Assembly (NCBI RefSeq): GCF_003019815.1
Contig: NZ_CP027773.1
Coordinates: forward strand, 2,119,001-2,183,000
Direction of reading: 5' to 3'
From: Variovorax sp. PMC12
Lineage (GTDB): Bacteria > Pseudomonadota > Gammaproteobacteria > Burkholderiales > Burkholderiaceae_C
DNA length: 64,000 nucleotides
Shown: positions 17,188 to 24,899 of the stretch, piece after piece
How positions within the stretch are numbered: position 1 is the stretch's first letter
Layout: the number at the start of each line of letters is the position of its first letter
Made by a program: the position numbers and the translations under genes
Notes under the pieces: model-generated
The model's database searches: none
The model's input: the letters and a program-made list of their open reading frames with translations, nothing else
Told to the model about the DNA's origin: nothing

Positions 17188-19281
17188 TCAGAACGTCACG
17201 CGCAGCCCGACCTTCAGCGTCCGCCCCGGCAGCGGGGCATTCGGGTACACCGTGGTCGTGAGGATCGATGTCGGGCTGTAGGCCAGCTTGTTGGTGATGT
17301 TGTCGACGCGCGCATACCAGGTGAGGTTCGCGCGCTGCACCTTCATGCGGTACGTGATGGCCGCGTTCCACAGCGTGTACGCATCGGTCTCGCGCGCGCC
17401 CACGCTCGGCACCCGGTGCTGCGCGGCGTTGTAGTCGAAGCCCAGTCGCGCGGTCCACGGGCCGTTGCCGTAGGCCAGCGTGGCGCCCAGGCGCAGCGGC
17501 GCGATGCGCGGCAGCGGCTCGCCGGTGTCGAGGTTCTTCGCGCGCACGATGTCGCCGCGCCACTCCAGGTCGAGCGTGCCGGCATCAGCCATGCGCGCGA
17601 AGCCGTCGGCGCCCAGCAGTCGCAGGTTGCCGTTGGCCTCGATGCCGGTGAAGCGCGCGCGCACGCCGCCGTAGAGGTATTCGGCGAGCGTGTCGGGCGT
17701 GCCGGGCTCGGCCACATTGCCTTCGGAGTCCAGCTCGCGGCCCGAGGCGGTCAGCCCGATGTAGTTGCGAAAGCGCGTGACATAGGCGTTCACGCGGGCC
17801 GTGTTGGGGCCGTCTTTCCACTGCGCGCCAAGGTCGAAGCCGGTCGACTTTTCCTTCTTGAGCGTCGGGTCGCCCACTTCCCATGCAGCCGTGGCCACGT
17901 GCGGGCCGTTGGCCAGCAGCTCATAGTCCTTGGGCGCGCGCTCGGTGTAGGCGATGTTCGAGGTCAGTTGCCACTGCGGCGCGAGGTTGACCAGGGCACC
18001 GAACGCGGCGCTGTGCGGGTTGAAGGTGCGCTCGCCGACGGCGAAGCGCGTCACGCTCGGGTCTTCCGGGTAGCCGAGCGAACGCACGCGGACCCGCTCG
18101 GTGCGCGCGCCGAAGCTCAGGCGACCCCACGAGGTGCCATATTCCTCGTGCAGGAACAGCGCGGTCGAACGCGTGCGGCTGTGCGGCGCGAAGGCTTCCT
18201 CGCCGTCGGCGGCGAATCGGTTGGTCTCGCTGCTGAAGCCGACCAGGCCCTCGAAGTTGCCGATCTTCCGGTGGCGCGCCTCCAGGCGCAGGTCGTTGCT
18301 CACGTTGGAGAACGCGGTGCCCGGCTCGCGGCCCTCGAACTCGGTGTGGCGGTAGTTGGTGTGGCTCAGCTTCGCGTGGATGCTGCTGATGAAGCCGCCC
18401 GGACGCCATTCGCCTTCGAGCGCCTGGCGGTCGGACTTCATGCCGATGGTCACGTCGTCCTCGGCCACGGTGCCGTAGGTGCTGCGGTAGGTGCTGACCG
18501 ACGCGCCGACCCAGCCCTGGTCGAAGAACACCGTGCCGCCGAACGCGCCGCCGTGCGCTTGGTTGGCGGAGTTGCAGATCCTGCGCGCCATCCACGGCGA
18601 GCCCGGCTTGCTGCACTCCAGGGTGATGGGCACCGACACGTCTTTCGAATCGCGGTTGAAGGCATCGACGTGCAGCGCGATGCGGTCGTTGCCGCCCTCG
18701 AGCAGCACGCCGCCGCTCTTTTCCTTGTTGCCGGTGGCATAGCCCAGGTCGGCACGGCCGCCGAAACCGTTGATGGGCTCGGACGGAATGCGGTTGTCGA
18801 TCACGTTGACCACGCCGCCGACGGCGCTGCCGCCGTACTGCAGCGCCGAAGGGCCGCGCAGCACCTCGATGCGCTCCGTGACCAGCGCATCGACCGGCAC
18901 CGCGTGGTCGTAGCTCAGCGCCGAGGCGTCGGGCGCGCCGCCGCCGTTCTGCAAAATGCGGATGCGGTCGCCGTCCTGCCCGCGGATGCTGGGCCGGCTC
19001 GCGTTGGGACCGAAGTAGCTGCTGCTCACGCCCGGCAGGTTGTTCAGCGTTTCGCCGAGGGTCGATTCGGAGCGCAGCAGCAGCTTGTCGCCCGACAGCG
19101 AAGTCGTCGGCGCGATGAGGTCGCTGGCGCCGAGCGGATTGCCGGTGACGGTCACTTCGCGCAGGCTCGCGTCATCGGCGGTGGAAGGCGCAGGCGCGGT
19201 CTGCGCGTTGGCCGCACCCGCCAGCGCGGCGAGCGAAAGAACGGCAGCGCCGATGGCGTTGCGACGGAAATTGGGGATCAT
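17188..19281 (-). CDS. TonB-dependent outer-membrane receptor, ZnuD-like
   Basis: The 697-residue precursor starts MIPNFRRNAIGAAVLSL and is cleaved near 'GAANAQ'. The plug domain has 'LGETLNNLPGVSSSYFGPNA', 'RPSIRGQDGDRIRILQNGG' and 'RIEVLRGPSALQYGGSAVGG'; the barrel ends in 'GRTLKVGLRVTF' with the terminal aromatic. The plug is strikingly like the zinc/haem receptor ZnuD, and an extracellular-loop pair of cysteines ('LECSKPG', 'RRICNSA') would suit metal capture. Zinc uptake is therefore the best guess, not proven. An ATG at 19290 would add MFF. It is the last gene of the duplicated cassette pair. Confidence 0.85.
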   Translation of the reverse strand: MIPNFRRNAIGAAVLSLAALAGAANAQTAPAPSTADDASLREVTVTGNPLGASDLIAPTTSLSGDKLLLRSESTLGETLNNLPGVSSSYFGPNASRPSIRGQDGDRIRILQNGGGAPDASALSYDHAVPVDALVTERIEVLRGPSALQYGGSAVGGVVNVIDNRIPSEPINGFGGRADLGYATGNKEKSGGVLLEGGNDRIALHVDAFNRDSKDVSVPITLECSKPGSPWMARRICNSANQAHGGAFGGTVFFDQGWVGASVSTYRSTYGTVAEDDVTIGMKSDRQALEGEWRPGGFISSIHAKLSHTNYRHTEFEGREPGTAFSNVSNDLRLEARHRKIGNFEGLVGFSSETNRFAADGEEAFAPHSRTRSTALFLHEEYGTSWGRLSFGARTERVRVRSLGYPEDPSVTRFAVGERTFNPHSAAFGALVNLAPQWQLTSNIAYTERAPKDYELLANGPHVATAAWEVGDPTLKKEKSTGFDLGAQWKDGPNTARVNAYVTRFRNYIGLTASGRELDSEGNVAEPGTPDTLAEYLYGGVRARFTGIEANGNLRLLGADGFARMADAGTLDLEWRGDIVRAKNLDTGEPLPRIAPLRLGATLAYGNGPWTARLGFDYNAAQHRVPSVGARETDAYTLWNAAITYRMKVQRANLTWYARVDNITNKLAYSPTSILTTTVYPNAPLPGRTLKVGLRVTF

Positions 19282-19363
19282 GAAAAACACTCGTTGAAAT
19301 CAAGGGGCGACCGGCCGCCACCCGCGCAAGGCGGGTGGAGGCAGCGTCGGAACACGTGGGAAA

Positions 19364-19750
19364 TCAGCGAGCGATTGGTGGACCGCGTGCGTCGAACAGC
19401 ACGATCCAGCGGGCGATGGCTTCGCCCTGCAGGTAGGCGAAGGTGGCCGACGGCAGCACCATCGGCAACACCACCAGCGGCACGCCGGGCATGCTGAAGC
19501 CATGCGAGAGACGGTCGTACAGACGGCACTCGGCATCGGTCTTGTCGCCGAACAGCGCATGGATCCAGCCATGCCGCTGCGCCGGCGCGTGCCTTGCCGA
19601 GGGCTCGGCCGCGACGGTCGCGGCCGCCACGGCCCACGCGCGGTCGCCTGGCACGTGCAGCGTGGCATGCACGAGGCCGAGCGTAGCCGTCACCCACACT
19701 GCGAAGAGCAGCATGAGTGCGACGGTGCGCGACAGCCTCGGGTTCATCAT
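19364..19750 (-). CDS. Small conserved protein of TonB-receptor cassette, copy 1
   Basis: A 128-residue protein with an N-terminal hydrophobic helix ('VALMLLFAVWVTATLGLVH'), so exported or membrane-anchored. It then has a His-bearing middle region, 'DAECRLYDRLSHG', and a near-terminal hydrophobic stretch 'PLVVLPMVLPSATFAYL' followed by 'GEAIARWIVLFDARGPP'. I do not recognise a named family. Its paralogue at 22013-22408 has the same features, and each lies about 80 bp upstream of a TonB receptor, so a role in the same uptake process is inferred. The start overlaps nothing; the upstream receptor stops 7 bp away, indicating one transcript. Confidence 0.7.
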   Translation of the reverse strand: MMNPRLSRTVALMLLFAVWVTATLGLVHATLHVPGDRAWAVAAATVAAEPSARHAPAQRHGWIHALFGDKTDAECRLYDRLSHGFSMPGVPLVVLPMVLPSATFAYLQGEAIARWIVLFDARGPPIAR

Positions 19751-19757
19751 GCGCGCA

Positions 19758-21932
19758 TCAGAAGTGCGTGGTCATGCTCACGTACAGGCTGCGCCGCGTG
19801 CCGTACTGCGGCGCACCCACGCCCACGCCGGTGCCGTCGCGCAGCAGGTAGCTCTTGTCGAACAGGTTCAGGATGGCGATGCGCCCGACGATGTCGCCGC
19901 CCGACGGCTCCTTCCAGGTGTGCGAGTAGGCGGCGTTGACCACGGCGTAGTGCGGCAGCGCCGCGCTGTTGGGCGCGCCGCCGTCGGGCGTGCGGCGCAG
20001 GCCGCTGCCGAAGATCAGGTCGCCGCTGACCTGGTTGTCGCCGAAGCGGTAAGCCGCCCCGCCCGACAGCGTGTAGGTCTGGTCGTGGTCCAGGTACACG
20101 TAGTGGTTGGCGATGTAGCTCAGCTCGTCGGCGCCGAACAGCGACTGGCTCGACACGATGTTCTTGCCCATCGCCTTCTGGTAGGCGAAGTTGGCGTAGG
20201 CCGACCAGTGGTCGTCGTTGTAGCGCGCCGACAGCTCCAGCCCGCGCGCGAAGCCCTTGGCGTAGTTGAACGGCGACAGGATCAGCGCCTGGCCGAACTG
20301 GCCTTCGTCCAGCAGGTTGGTGATGTTCTTGTAGTACACGTCGGCCGACAGCGACAGGTTGTCGTTCAACTTGTGGTCGAGGCCCAGGTCGAAGTAGTGG
20401 GTGCGCTCGGCCTTCACCGGGTCGGAATTGGCGATCTCGGGCTGGTTGGTGGTGCCGGCGTAGAGGTTGATGCTCTGCTGCGAAGCCAGCTCCTGCGGCG
20501 GCGGCGTGAAGTAGCGCGCGTAGCCCGCGTGCAGCGCCGTGTCGTCCGAGAGCTTGTAGGCCAGGTTCAGCCGCGGGCTCCACTGGTGCTCCTTGGTGAA
20601 CGCGTCGACGCTGTCGTAGCGCAGGCCGTAGTTGAAGGTCAGCCGGGGGTCGATGCGCCATTCGTCCTGCACATACAGGCTGGCGAGCCGGCCGACCTTG
20701 CCGGAGTTGTCGTTGATGAGCACCGGCGTGTTGCCGGCCTGCGCGCCGCTGTCGTCGACCGGGAACACGTTCACCGCATTGATGCTGCGCGTGCTCTGGC
20801 GCGTGTAGGCGCCGCCGAAGCGCAGCGTGTGGGCGTCGTTCAGCTTGTACGACGCATCGGCCTGCAGGCCGTTCGACGAGTTGGAACGCAGGGTGTCCGA
20901 CGCCACGCCGTTGTAGATCAGGTCGCCCACGGCGTCGGGCAGGTAGTGCAGGTTCGAGTACTGGTGGAAGGCCGAGATCTGGAAATCCAGCGCGCCCACG
21001 GTCTTCTGGTAGGACAGCGCGACGAAGCGCGTGGCCTCGGTCTGGCGCTCGCGCACATCGGAAGACGGCAGGCCGTTGTAGCCCGTGCCCAGGTCGCTGT
21101 AGCCGGCCAGCGAGAAGGCCGGCGTCTGGTTCGGGTTGGTCGGGATCTGGAACTTGCCGTTGTAGGTGCCGAACATCAGGCCGAGGCGGGTGTCGGCGTC
21201 GAGGTAGTAGCTCAGGTTGCCGAAGGTCTTGCCCTGCCGCGTGCGGTCGTTCTGCGCGTTGAGCGTGGGCTGCGGGTTCTCGATGCCGTTGGTGTTGGAC
21301 ACCAGGCTGCCCGACAGGTAGTAGCTCAGGTTGCCGGTGGTGCCGTAGACGGACCCGCTCTCTTCCAGCGTGTTGTGGCTGCCGAAGGTGAAGCCGAGCG
21401 AACCGCCGGGCTTGCCGAAGCCCTGCTTCGTCTGGATGTCGACCACGCCGGCGGTGCGCAGGCCGTACTGCGCCGGCAAGGCGCCGGTCAGGAAGTTGAC
21501 CGAGTCGATGTAGCGCGTGTCCAGCGACTGGCCGAAGCCCGAGATGCCCTCGGGCAACTGCACGCCGTTGACGCGGTACTGCACGTTGCCGTGGTCGTCG
21601 CGCACATGCAGCGAGCCGGAGGCCTTGGAGTCCTTGGCCACGCCGGGCAGGGTGAGCAGCACGTCGTCCAGCGGCGTGGCGTCGCCCTTGCCGAGCGCGT
21701 CGATGGCCGCGCGGTCGATGCGATAGACGGTCGCGCCGACCTCGGGCGAGAGCTCCATGCGCGCCTTCTTGAGGCGCTCGGACTGGATCTCCACGGTGGA
21801 CAGCGTGCCCTCGGCGCTGCTGGGCGCAACCGTGGTCGTGGTGGTGGTGCTCGTGTCCTGGGCGAAGGCCGACCAGGACAGCAGGGAAAGAACTGCAATG
21901 CCAACGGCACTGCGACGGAAATTGGGAATCAT
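19758..21932 (-). CDS. TonB-dependent outer-membrane receptor, second type
   Basis: This 724-residue receptor shares the start MIPNFRR-A-G-AVLSL with its neighbour but otherwise differs. After a cleavage near 'WSAFAQ' comes a Thr-rich linker, then the plug 'TPLDDVLLTLPGVAKDSKAS', 'VQYRVNGVQLPEGISGFGQ' and 'YIDSVNFLTGALPAQYGLRTAG'. The barrel includes many alternating strands and ends 'RRSLYVSMTTHF'. It lacks the ZnuD-like plug, so a different ligand is likely. It follows the copy-2 small gene by 80 bp and precedes copy 1 by 7 bp. The transported compound cannot be read from sequence. Confidence 0.85.
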   Translation of the reverse strand: MIPNFRRSAVGIAVLSLLSWSAFAQDTSTTTTTTVAPSSAEGTLSTVEIQSERLKKARMELSPEVGATVYRIDRAAIDALGKGDATPLDDVLLTLPGVAKDSKASGSLHVRDDHGNVQYRVNGVQLPEGISGFGQSLDTRYIDSVNFLTGALPAQYGLRTAGVVDIQTKQGFGKPGGSLGFTFGSHNTLEESGSVYGTTGNLSYYLSGSLVSNTNGIENPQPTLNAQNDRTRQGKTFGNLSYYLDADTRLGLMFGTYNGKFQIPTNPNQTPAFSLAGYSDLGTGYNGLPSSDVRERQTEATRFVALSYQKTVGALDFQISAFHQYSNLHYLPDAVGDLIYNGVASDTLRSNSSNGLQADASYKLNDAHTLRFGGAYTRQSTRSINAVNVFPVDDSGAQAGNTPVLINDNSGKVGRLASLYVQDEWRIDPRLTFNYGLRYDSVDAFTKEHQWSPRLNLAYKLSDDTALHAGYARYFTPPPQELASQQSINLYAGTTNQPEIANSDPVKAERTHYFDLGLDHKLNDNLSLSADVYYKNITNLLDEGQFGQALILSPFNYAKGFARGLELSARYNDDHWSAYANFAYQKAMGKNIVSSQSLFGADELSYIANHYVYLDHDQTYTLSGGAAYRFGDNQVSGDLIFGSGLRRTPDGGAPNSAALPHYAVVNAAYSHTWKEPSGGDIVGRIAILNLFDKSYLLRDGTGVGVGAPQYGTRRSLYVSMTTHF

Positions 21933-22012
21933 GAATGGGCACTCGTTGAATCGATGAACGATCCGCAGCCGCCCGCTCGATGCGGACAGCTACGGCCGGA
22001 ACACGGAGGGAT

Positions 22013-22408
22013 TCAGCGAGTGGAAGGCGGACCGCGCGCGTCGAACAGCGCGATCCAGCGGGCGATGGCCTCGCCCTGCAGATAGGCGAAGGTGGCCGAG
22101 GGCAGCAGTATCGGCAGCACCACAAGCGGCACGCTGGGCGCCGTGGAGCCGTGCTCCAGCTGGTCGTAGAGCCGGCACTCGGCATCGGTGTGCTCGCCGA
22201 ACAGGCTGCCCAGCCCATGGGCCGCATGCTTGTGCACGCCGCTCTGCGATGCCTGCTGTACCTGCACCGCCGCCGCGGCCTGCGAGAGGCCCGGCACGTG
22301 CAGCGACCGGTGCATGACCCCGAGCGTGCCCGCGATCCACAACGCGAACGCCAGCGCGACGATCAACGCGCGCGACGAACGGGAGGGCGACTGGCGGGCG
22401 ATGTGCAC
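22013..22408 (-). CDS. Small conserved protein of TonB-receptor cassette, copy 2
   Basis: A 131-residue paralogue of the protein at 19364-19750. It has an N-terminal hydrophobic helix ('ALIVALAFALWIAGTLGVMH'), a Gln/His-rich middle ('HKHAAHGLG'), the shared motif 'DAECRLYDQLEHG' and the strongly conserved end 'VPLVVLPILLPSATFAYLQG' followed by 'EAIARWIALFDARGPP'. Similarity to copy 1 is greatest over the last 40 residues. The single conserved Cys and several His could bind metal, which would suit partnership with a ZnuD-like receptor, but this is speculation. It starts 22 bp after the msrA stop and may share its transcript. Confidence 0.7.
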   Translation of the reverse strand: MHIARQSPSRSSRALIVALAFALWIAGTLGVMHRSLHVPGLSQAAAAVQVQQASQSGVHKHAAHGLGSLFGEHTDAECRLYDQLEHGSTAPSVPLVVLPILLPSATFAYLQGEAIARWIALFDARGPPSTR

Positions 22409-22430
22409 GGGTCGGGAGCCGATCAGGCGA

Positions 22431-22982
22431 TCAGGCCTTCAGGCGCGAGGCGAAGGTCTTCTGGAACTTCTCGACCTTCGGGCCCACGACGAACGCGCAG
22501 TAGCCCTGGTTCGGGTTGTTCAGGAAGTAGTCCTGGTGGTAGGCCTCGGCCGTCGAGTAGTTGTCGAGCTTCGCCACTTCGGTGACGACCGGCGAACGGT
22601 AGGTCTTGCTGGCCTCGATTTCGCGGATGACCTCTTCGGCCACCTGCTTCTGCGCGTCGTCGGTGTAGTAGATGCCGCTGCGGTACTGGGTGCCGACGTC
22701 GTTGCCCTGGCGGTTGAGCGTGGTCGGGTCGTGTACCACGAAGAAGATCTCGAGGATCTCGCGCAGGCTGATCCGGGCCGGGTCGAATTCGAGCTTCACC
22801 ACCTCGGCATGGCCGGTGCGCCCGGTGCAGACCTGCTCGTAGGTCGGCTTGACGACCTGGCCGTTGCAATAGCCCGACTCCACGTCGAGCACGCCCTGCA
22901 CCCGGTCGAACACCGCCTCGGTGCACCAGAAGCAGCCGCCACCGAGCACGATGGTTTCTGTGGGCGACGATGAAGAGGTCAT
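22431..22982 (-). CDS. msrA: Peptide-methionine (S)-S-oxide reductase
   Basis: The 183-residue enzyme repairs oxidised methionine. The active site GGGCFWC places the nucleophile at Cys17, followed by the MsrA blocks 'VESGYCNG', 'TGHAEVVKLEFDP', 'TLNRQGNDVGTQYRSGIYY' and 'AEAYHQDYFLNNPNQGYC'. The last motif supplies the resolving cysteine. I chose the ATG at 22982; the longer frame to 23054 runs into the promoter of the divergent TetR gene. It heads a minus-strand run that continues into the duplicated receptor cassettes. Confidence 0.94.
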   Translation of the reverse strand: MTSSSSPTETIVLGGGCFWCTEAVFDRVQGVLDVESGYCNGQVVKPTYEQVCTGRTGHAEVVKLEFDPARISLREILEIFFVVHDPTTLNRQGNDVGTQYRSGIYYTDDAQKQVAEEVIREIEASKTYRSPVVTEVAKLDNYSTAEAYHQDYFLNNPNQGYCAFVVGPKVEKFQKTFASRLKA

Positions 22983-23031
22983 TGCACTGCTCCGGAAGGT
23001 TGGAAAAAGACGAACCCGATATTGTCGCGGC

Positions 23032-23079
23032 TTGACGTGACAGATGCCGCTCACTACATTACTAACCCGCGAGTCATTA
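23032..23079 (+). promoter_or_regulatory. Candidate promoter and operator of the TetR gene
   Basis: TTGACG at 23032-23037 and TACATT at 23055-23060 are separated by 17 bp, a good sigma-70 pair. Immediately downstream, ACTAACCCGCGAGT (about 23062-23075) forms a weak inverted repeat (ACT...AGT) that could be the binding site of the TetR protein encoded from 23085, allowing autorepression. The operator part is tentative. Confidence 0.45.
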
Positions 23080-23084
23080 AAATC

Positions 23085-23762
23085 ATGCCCACGCCCCGAT
23101 CCTTTGTCGACAAGATCTGTCCGGTACGCGCCAAGCGCGAGCGCCGGAAGGAAGCGCGCCCCGGCGAATTGCTGGCAGCCGCGCTCGACCTGTTCGTGGA
23201 AAAGGGCTTCGCCGCCACCCGCTCAGAAGAAGTGGCGGCAAGGGCCGGTGTTTCCAAGGGCACCCTCTTCCTGTACTTCCCGAGCAAGGAAGAACTGTTC
23301 AAGGCCGTGGTCATGGAAAGCCTGGGCGGCCGATTCAATGAATGGAACGCCGAATTCGAGGCGTTCGAGGGCACCTCGGCCGAAATGCTGCGCTACTGCA
23401 TGAACGTGTGGTGGGAACGCGTCGGCATGACCAAGGCCTCGGGCCTGACCAAGCTGATGATGTGCGAGGGCTCCAACTTCCCCGAACTCGCGGAGTTCTA
23501 CCGCCGCGAGGTGGTGCGCCCCGGCCACGACCTGCTGCGGCGCATTCTGCAGCGCGGCATCGACCGCGGCGAGTTCGCCAAGGTCGACATCGACCACGCG
23601 ATCTACTCGGTGGTCGCACCCATGGTCTTCCTCATGCTCTGGAAGCATTCGGCCATGGTCTGCGTCGACGGCGCCGCGACGCTCGACCCCGAGAAATACC
23701 TCGCGACGCAGGCCGAAACCGTGCTTTACGGCCTCTGCGCGCGCGCCGGAGACAAGGCATGA
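23085..23762 (+). CDS. TetR family transcriptional regulator
   Basis: A 225-residue repressor with a basic N-terminus (KRERRKEAR) and the TetR helix-turn-helix 'ALDLFVEKGFAATRSEEVAA' followed by 'AGVSKGTLFLYFPSKEELF' (residues roughly 40-75). The all-helical ligand domain fills the rest and includes 'YCMNVWWERVGMTKASGL'. The start at 23085 places the coding region just after a well-formed promoter; an upstream ATG at 23022 would place it before the -35 box. It is divergent from msrA. No efflux pump subunits lie beside it except the TolC-like gene 1.1 kb downstream, so a target there is possible. Confidence 0.88.
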   Translation: MPTPRSFVDKICPVRAKRERRKEARPGELLAAALDLFVEKGFAATRSEEVAARAGVSKGTLFLYFPSKEELFKAVVMESLGGRFNEWNAEFEAFEGTSAEMLRYCMNVWWERVGMTKASGLTKLMMCEGSNFPELAEFYRREVVRPGHDLLRRILQRGIDRGEFAKVDIDHAIYSVVAPMVFLMLWKHSAMVCVDGAATLDPEKYLATQAETVLYGLCARAGDKA

Positions 23763-23851
23763 AGCATCTCGCAAGGCCGACCGGGCCGCGGGTGTCATCG
23801 GCGCCACCTAAAATTGAAGGTTTGTCCTGAGCCCACTAGGAAAGCCACGCC

Positions 23852-24529
23852 ATGAACCCCACCCCCACCCTCGAGCGCTTGCGCTTCAACATGATCGAAC
23901 AGCAGATCCGCCCCTGGGATGTGCTGGAGACCGACATCCTCGAACTGCTGGCTGAAATCCACCGCGAGGACTACGTGCCCGACGAGCACCGCACCCTGTC
24001 GTTCTTCGACATGGAACTGCCGCTGCTGGACGGCTCCGTGCCCGGCGAGATCATGCTGTCGCCCAAGGTCGAGGCCCGCACGCTGCAGGACCTGCACATC
24101 CAGAAGCACGAATCGGTGCTCGAGATCGGCACCGGCTCCGGCTTCATGGCCGCCCTGCTCGGCGCCCGCGCCGCCCAGGTGCTGTCGCTCGAAATCAACC
24201 CCGTGCTGGCCGCCCGCGCAGCCGAGACGCTGCGCCGCAACGGCGTGACCAACGTCGAGGTGCGCCACGCCGACGGCTCCGTTCCCCTGGCCAGCGGCCC
24301 GAGCTTCGACGTGATCGTGCTCAGCGGCTCGGTCGCGCGCATTCCGCAGAACCTGCTGGGTTCGCTGAAGGTCGGCGGCCGCCTCTCGGCCATCGTGGGC
24401 GACGAACCCATGATGCGCGCCCACTTCGTCACGCGCACCAGCGAAAGCAAGTGGGACACCATCCAGCCCTGGGACACCGTGGCCCCGCGCCTGCTGAATT
24501 TCCCCGAGCCCTCGCGCTTCTCGTTCTGA
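23852..24529 (+). CDS. Protein-L-isoaspartate O-methyltransferase family protein
   Basis: The 225-residue protein has a SAM-dependent methyltransferase fold: 'MIEQQIRPWDVLETDILELL' at the N-terminus, 'MLSPKVEARTLQDL' and the SAM loop 'SVLEIGTGSGFMAALLGA', then 'VLSLEINPVLA' with the acidic ribose ligand and 'FDVIVLSGSV'. This matches the Pcm branch common in betaproteobacteria. True PIMTs carry a P-Y/I-S-like substrate motif; here the loop reads 'LSGSVARIP', so activity on isoaspartate is not certain. It is the first of a tight three-gene set with rhodanese (13 bp) and a TolC-like protein. Confidence 0.82.
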   Translation: MNPTPTLERLRFNMIEQQIRPWDVLETDILELLAEIHREDYVPDEHRTLSFFDMELPLLDGSVPGEIMLSPKVEARTLQDLHIQKHESVLEIGTGSGFMAALLGARAAQVLSLEINPVLAARAAETLRRNGVTNVEVRHADGSVPLASGPSFDVIVLSGSVARIPQNLLGSLKVGGRLSAIVGDEPMMRAHFVTRTSESKWDTIQPWDTVAPRLLNFPEPSRFSF

Positions 24530-24542
24530 GCGGACGGCAGCC

Positions 24543-24878
24543 ATGATTGACCAAGTCCGCCCCGCCGACCTCGCCGCCTGGTTCGCCCAGGATGCCGACG
24601 CCGCCCCGGTTCTGCTCGACGTGCGCGAGCCCTGGGAGCTGCAGACGGCGAGCGTCGCGCCCCAGGGCTTCACCCTGGTCGCGATCCCGATGAACGAGAT
24701 CCCCGGGCGCCTGGCCGAGCTGGGCGAAGGCAAGCGCATCGCCTGCCTCTGCCACCACGGCGCGCGCAGCCAGCGCGTGGCCGCCTTCCTGAGCCAGAAC
24801 GGCTTTGCCGACCTGGCCAACGTGGCCGGGGGCATCGACGCCTGGTCCTCGCACGACCCCACGGTCCCGCGCTACTGA
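24543..24878 (+). CDS. Rhodanese-like domain protein
   Basis: A single-domain rhodanese of 111 residues. The active loop is 'CLCHHGARSQRVAAFL' with catalytic Cys70, the C-X2-G-X-R-S pattern; the N-terminal CH2A-type motif is 'VLLDVREPWE'. Such proteins carry sulfur as a persulfide or act as single-domain sulfurtransferases in the cytoplasm. It lies between the methyltransferase and the TolC-like gene with gaps of 13 and 21 bp, a pairing often seen upstream of tolC in this group of bacteria as far as I recall. Confidence 0.88.
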   Translation: MIDQVRPADLAAWFAQDADAAPVLLDVREPWELQTASVAPQGFTLVAIPMNEIPGRLAELGEGKRIACLCHHGARSQRVAAFLSQNGFADLANVAGGIDAWSSHDPTVPRY

Positions 24879-24899
24879 TTCTTTCTCCAAGGACGTTCA

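Noticed and set aside
16309..19497. A 1,062-codon plus-strand frame
   Set aside because: It is antisense to the AEC carrier and the ZnuD-like receptor, both with clear motifs. The translation is Arg/Gln/His-rich shadow.
19443..22085. An 880-codon plus-strand frame
   Set aside because: It runs antisense through the second TonB receptor and parts of both small genes; no domain can be read in it.
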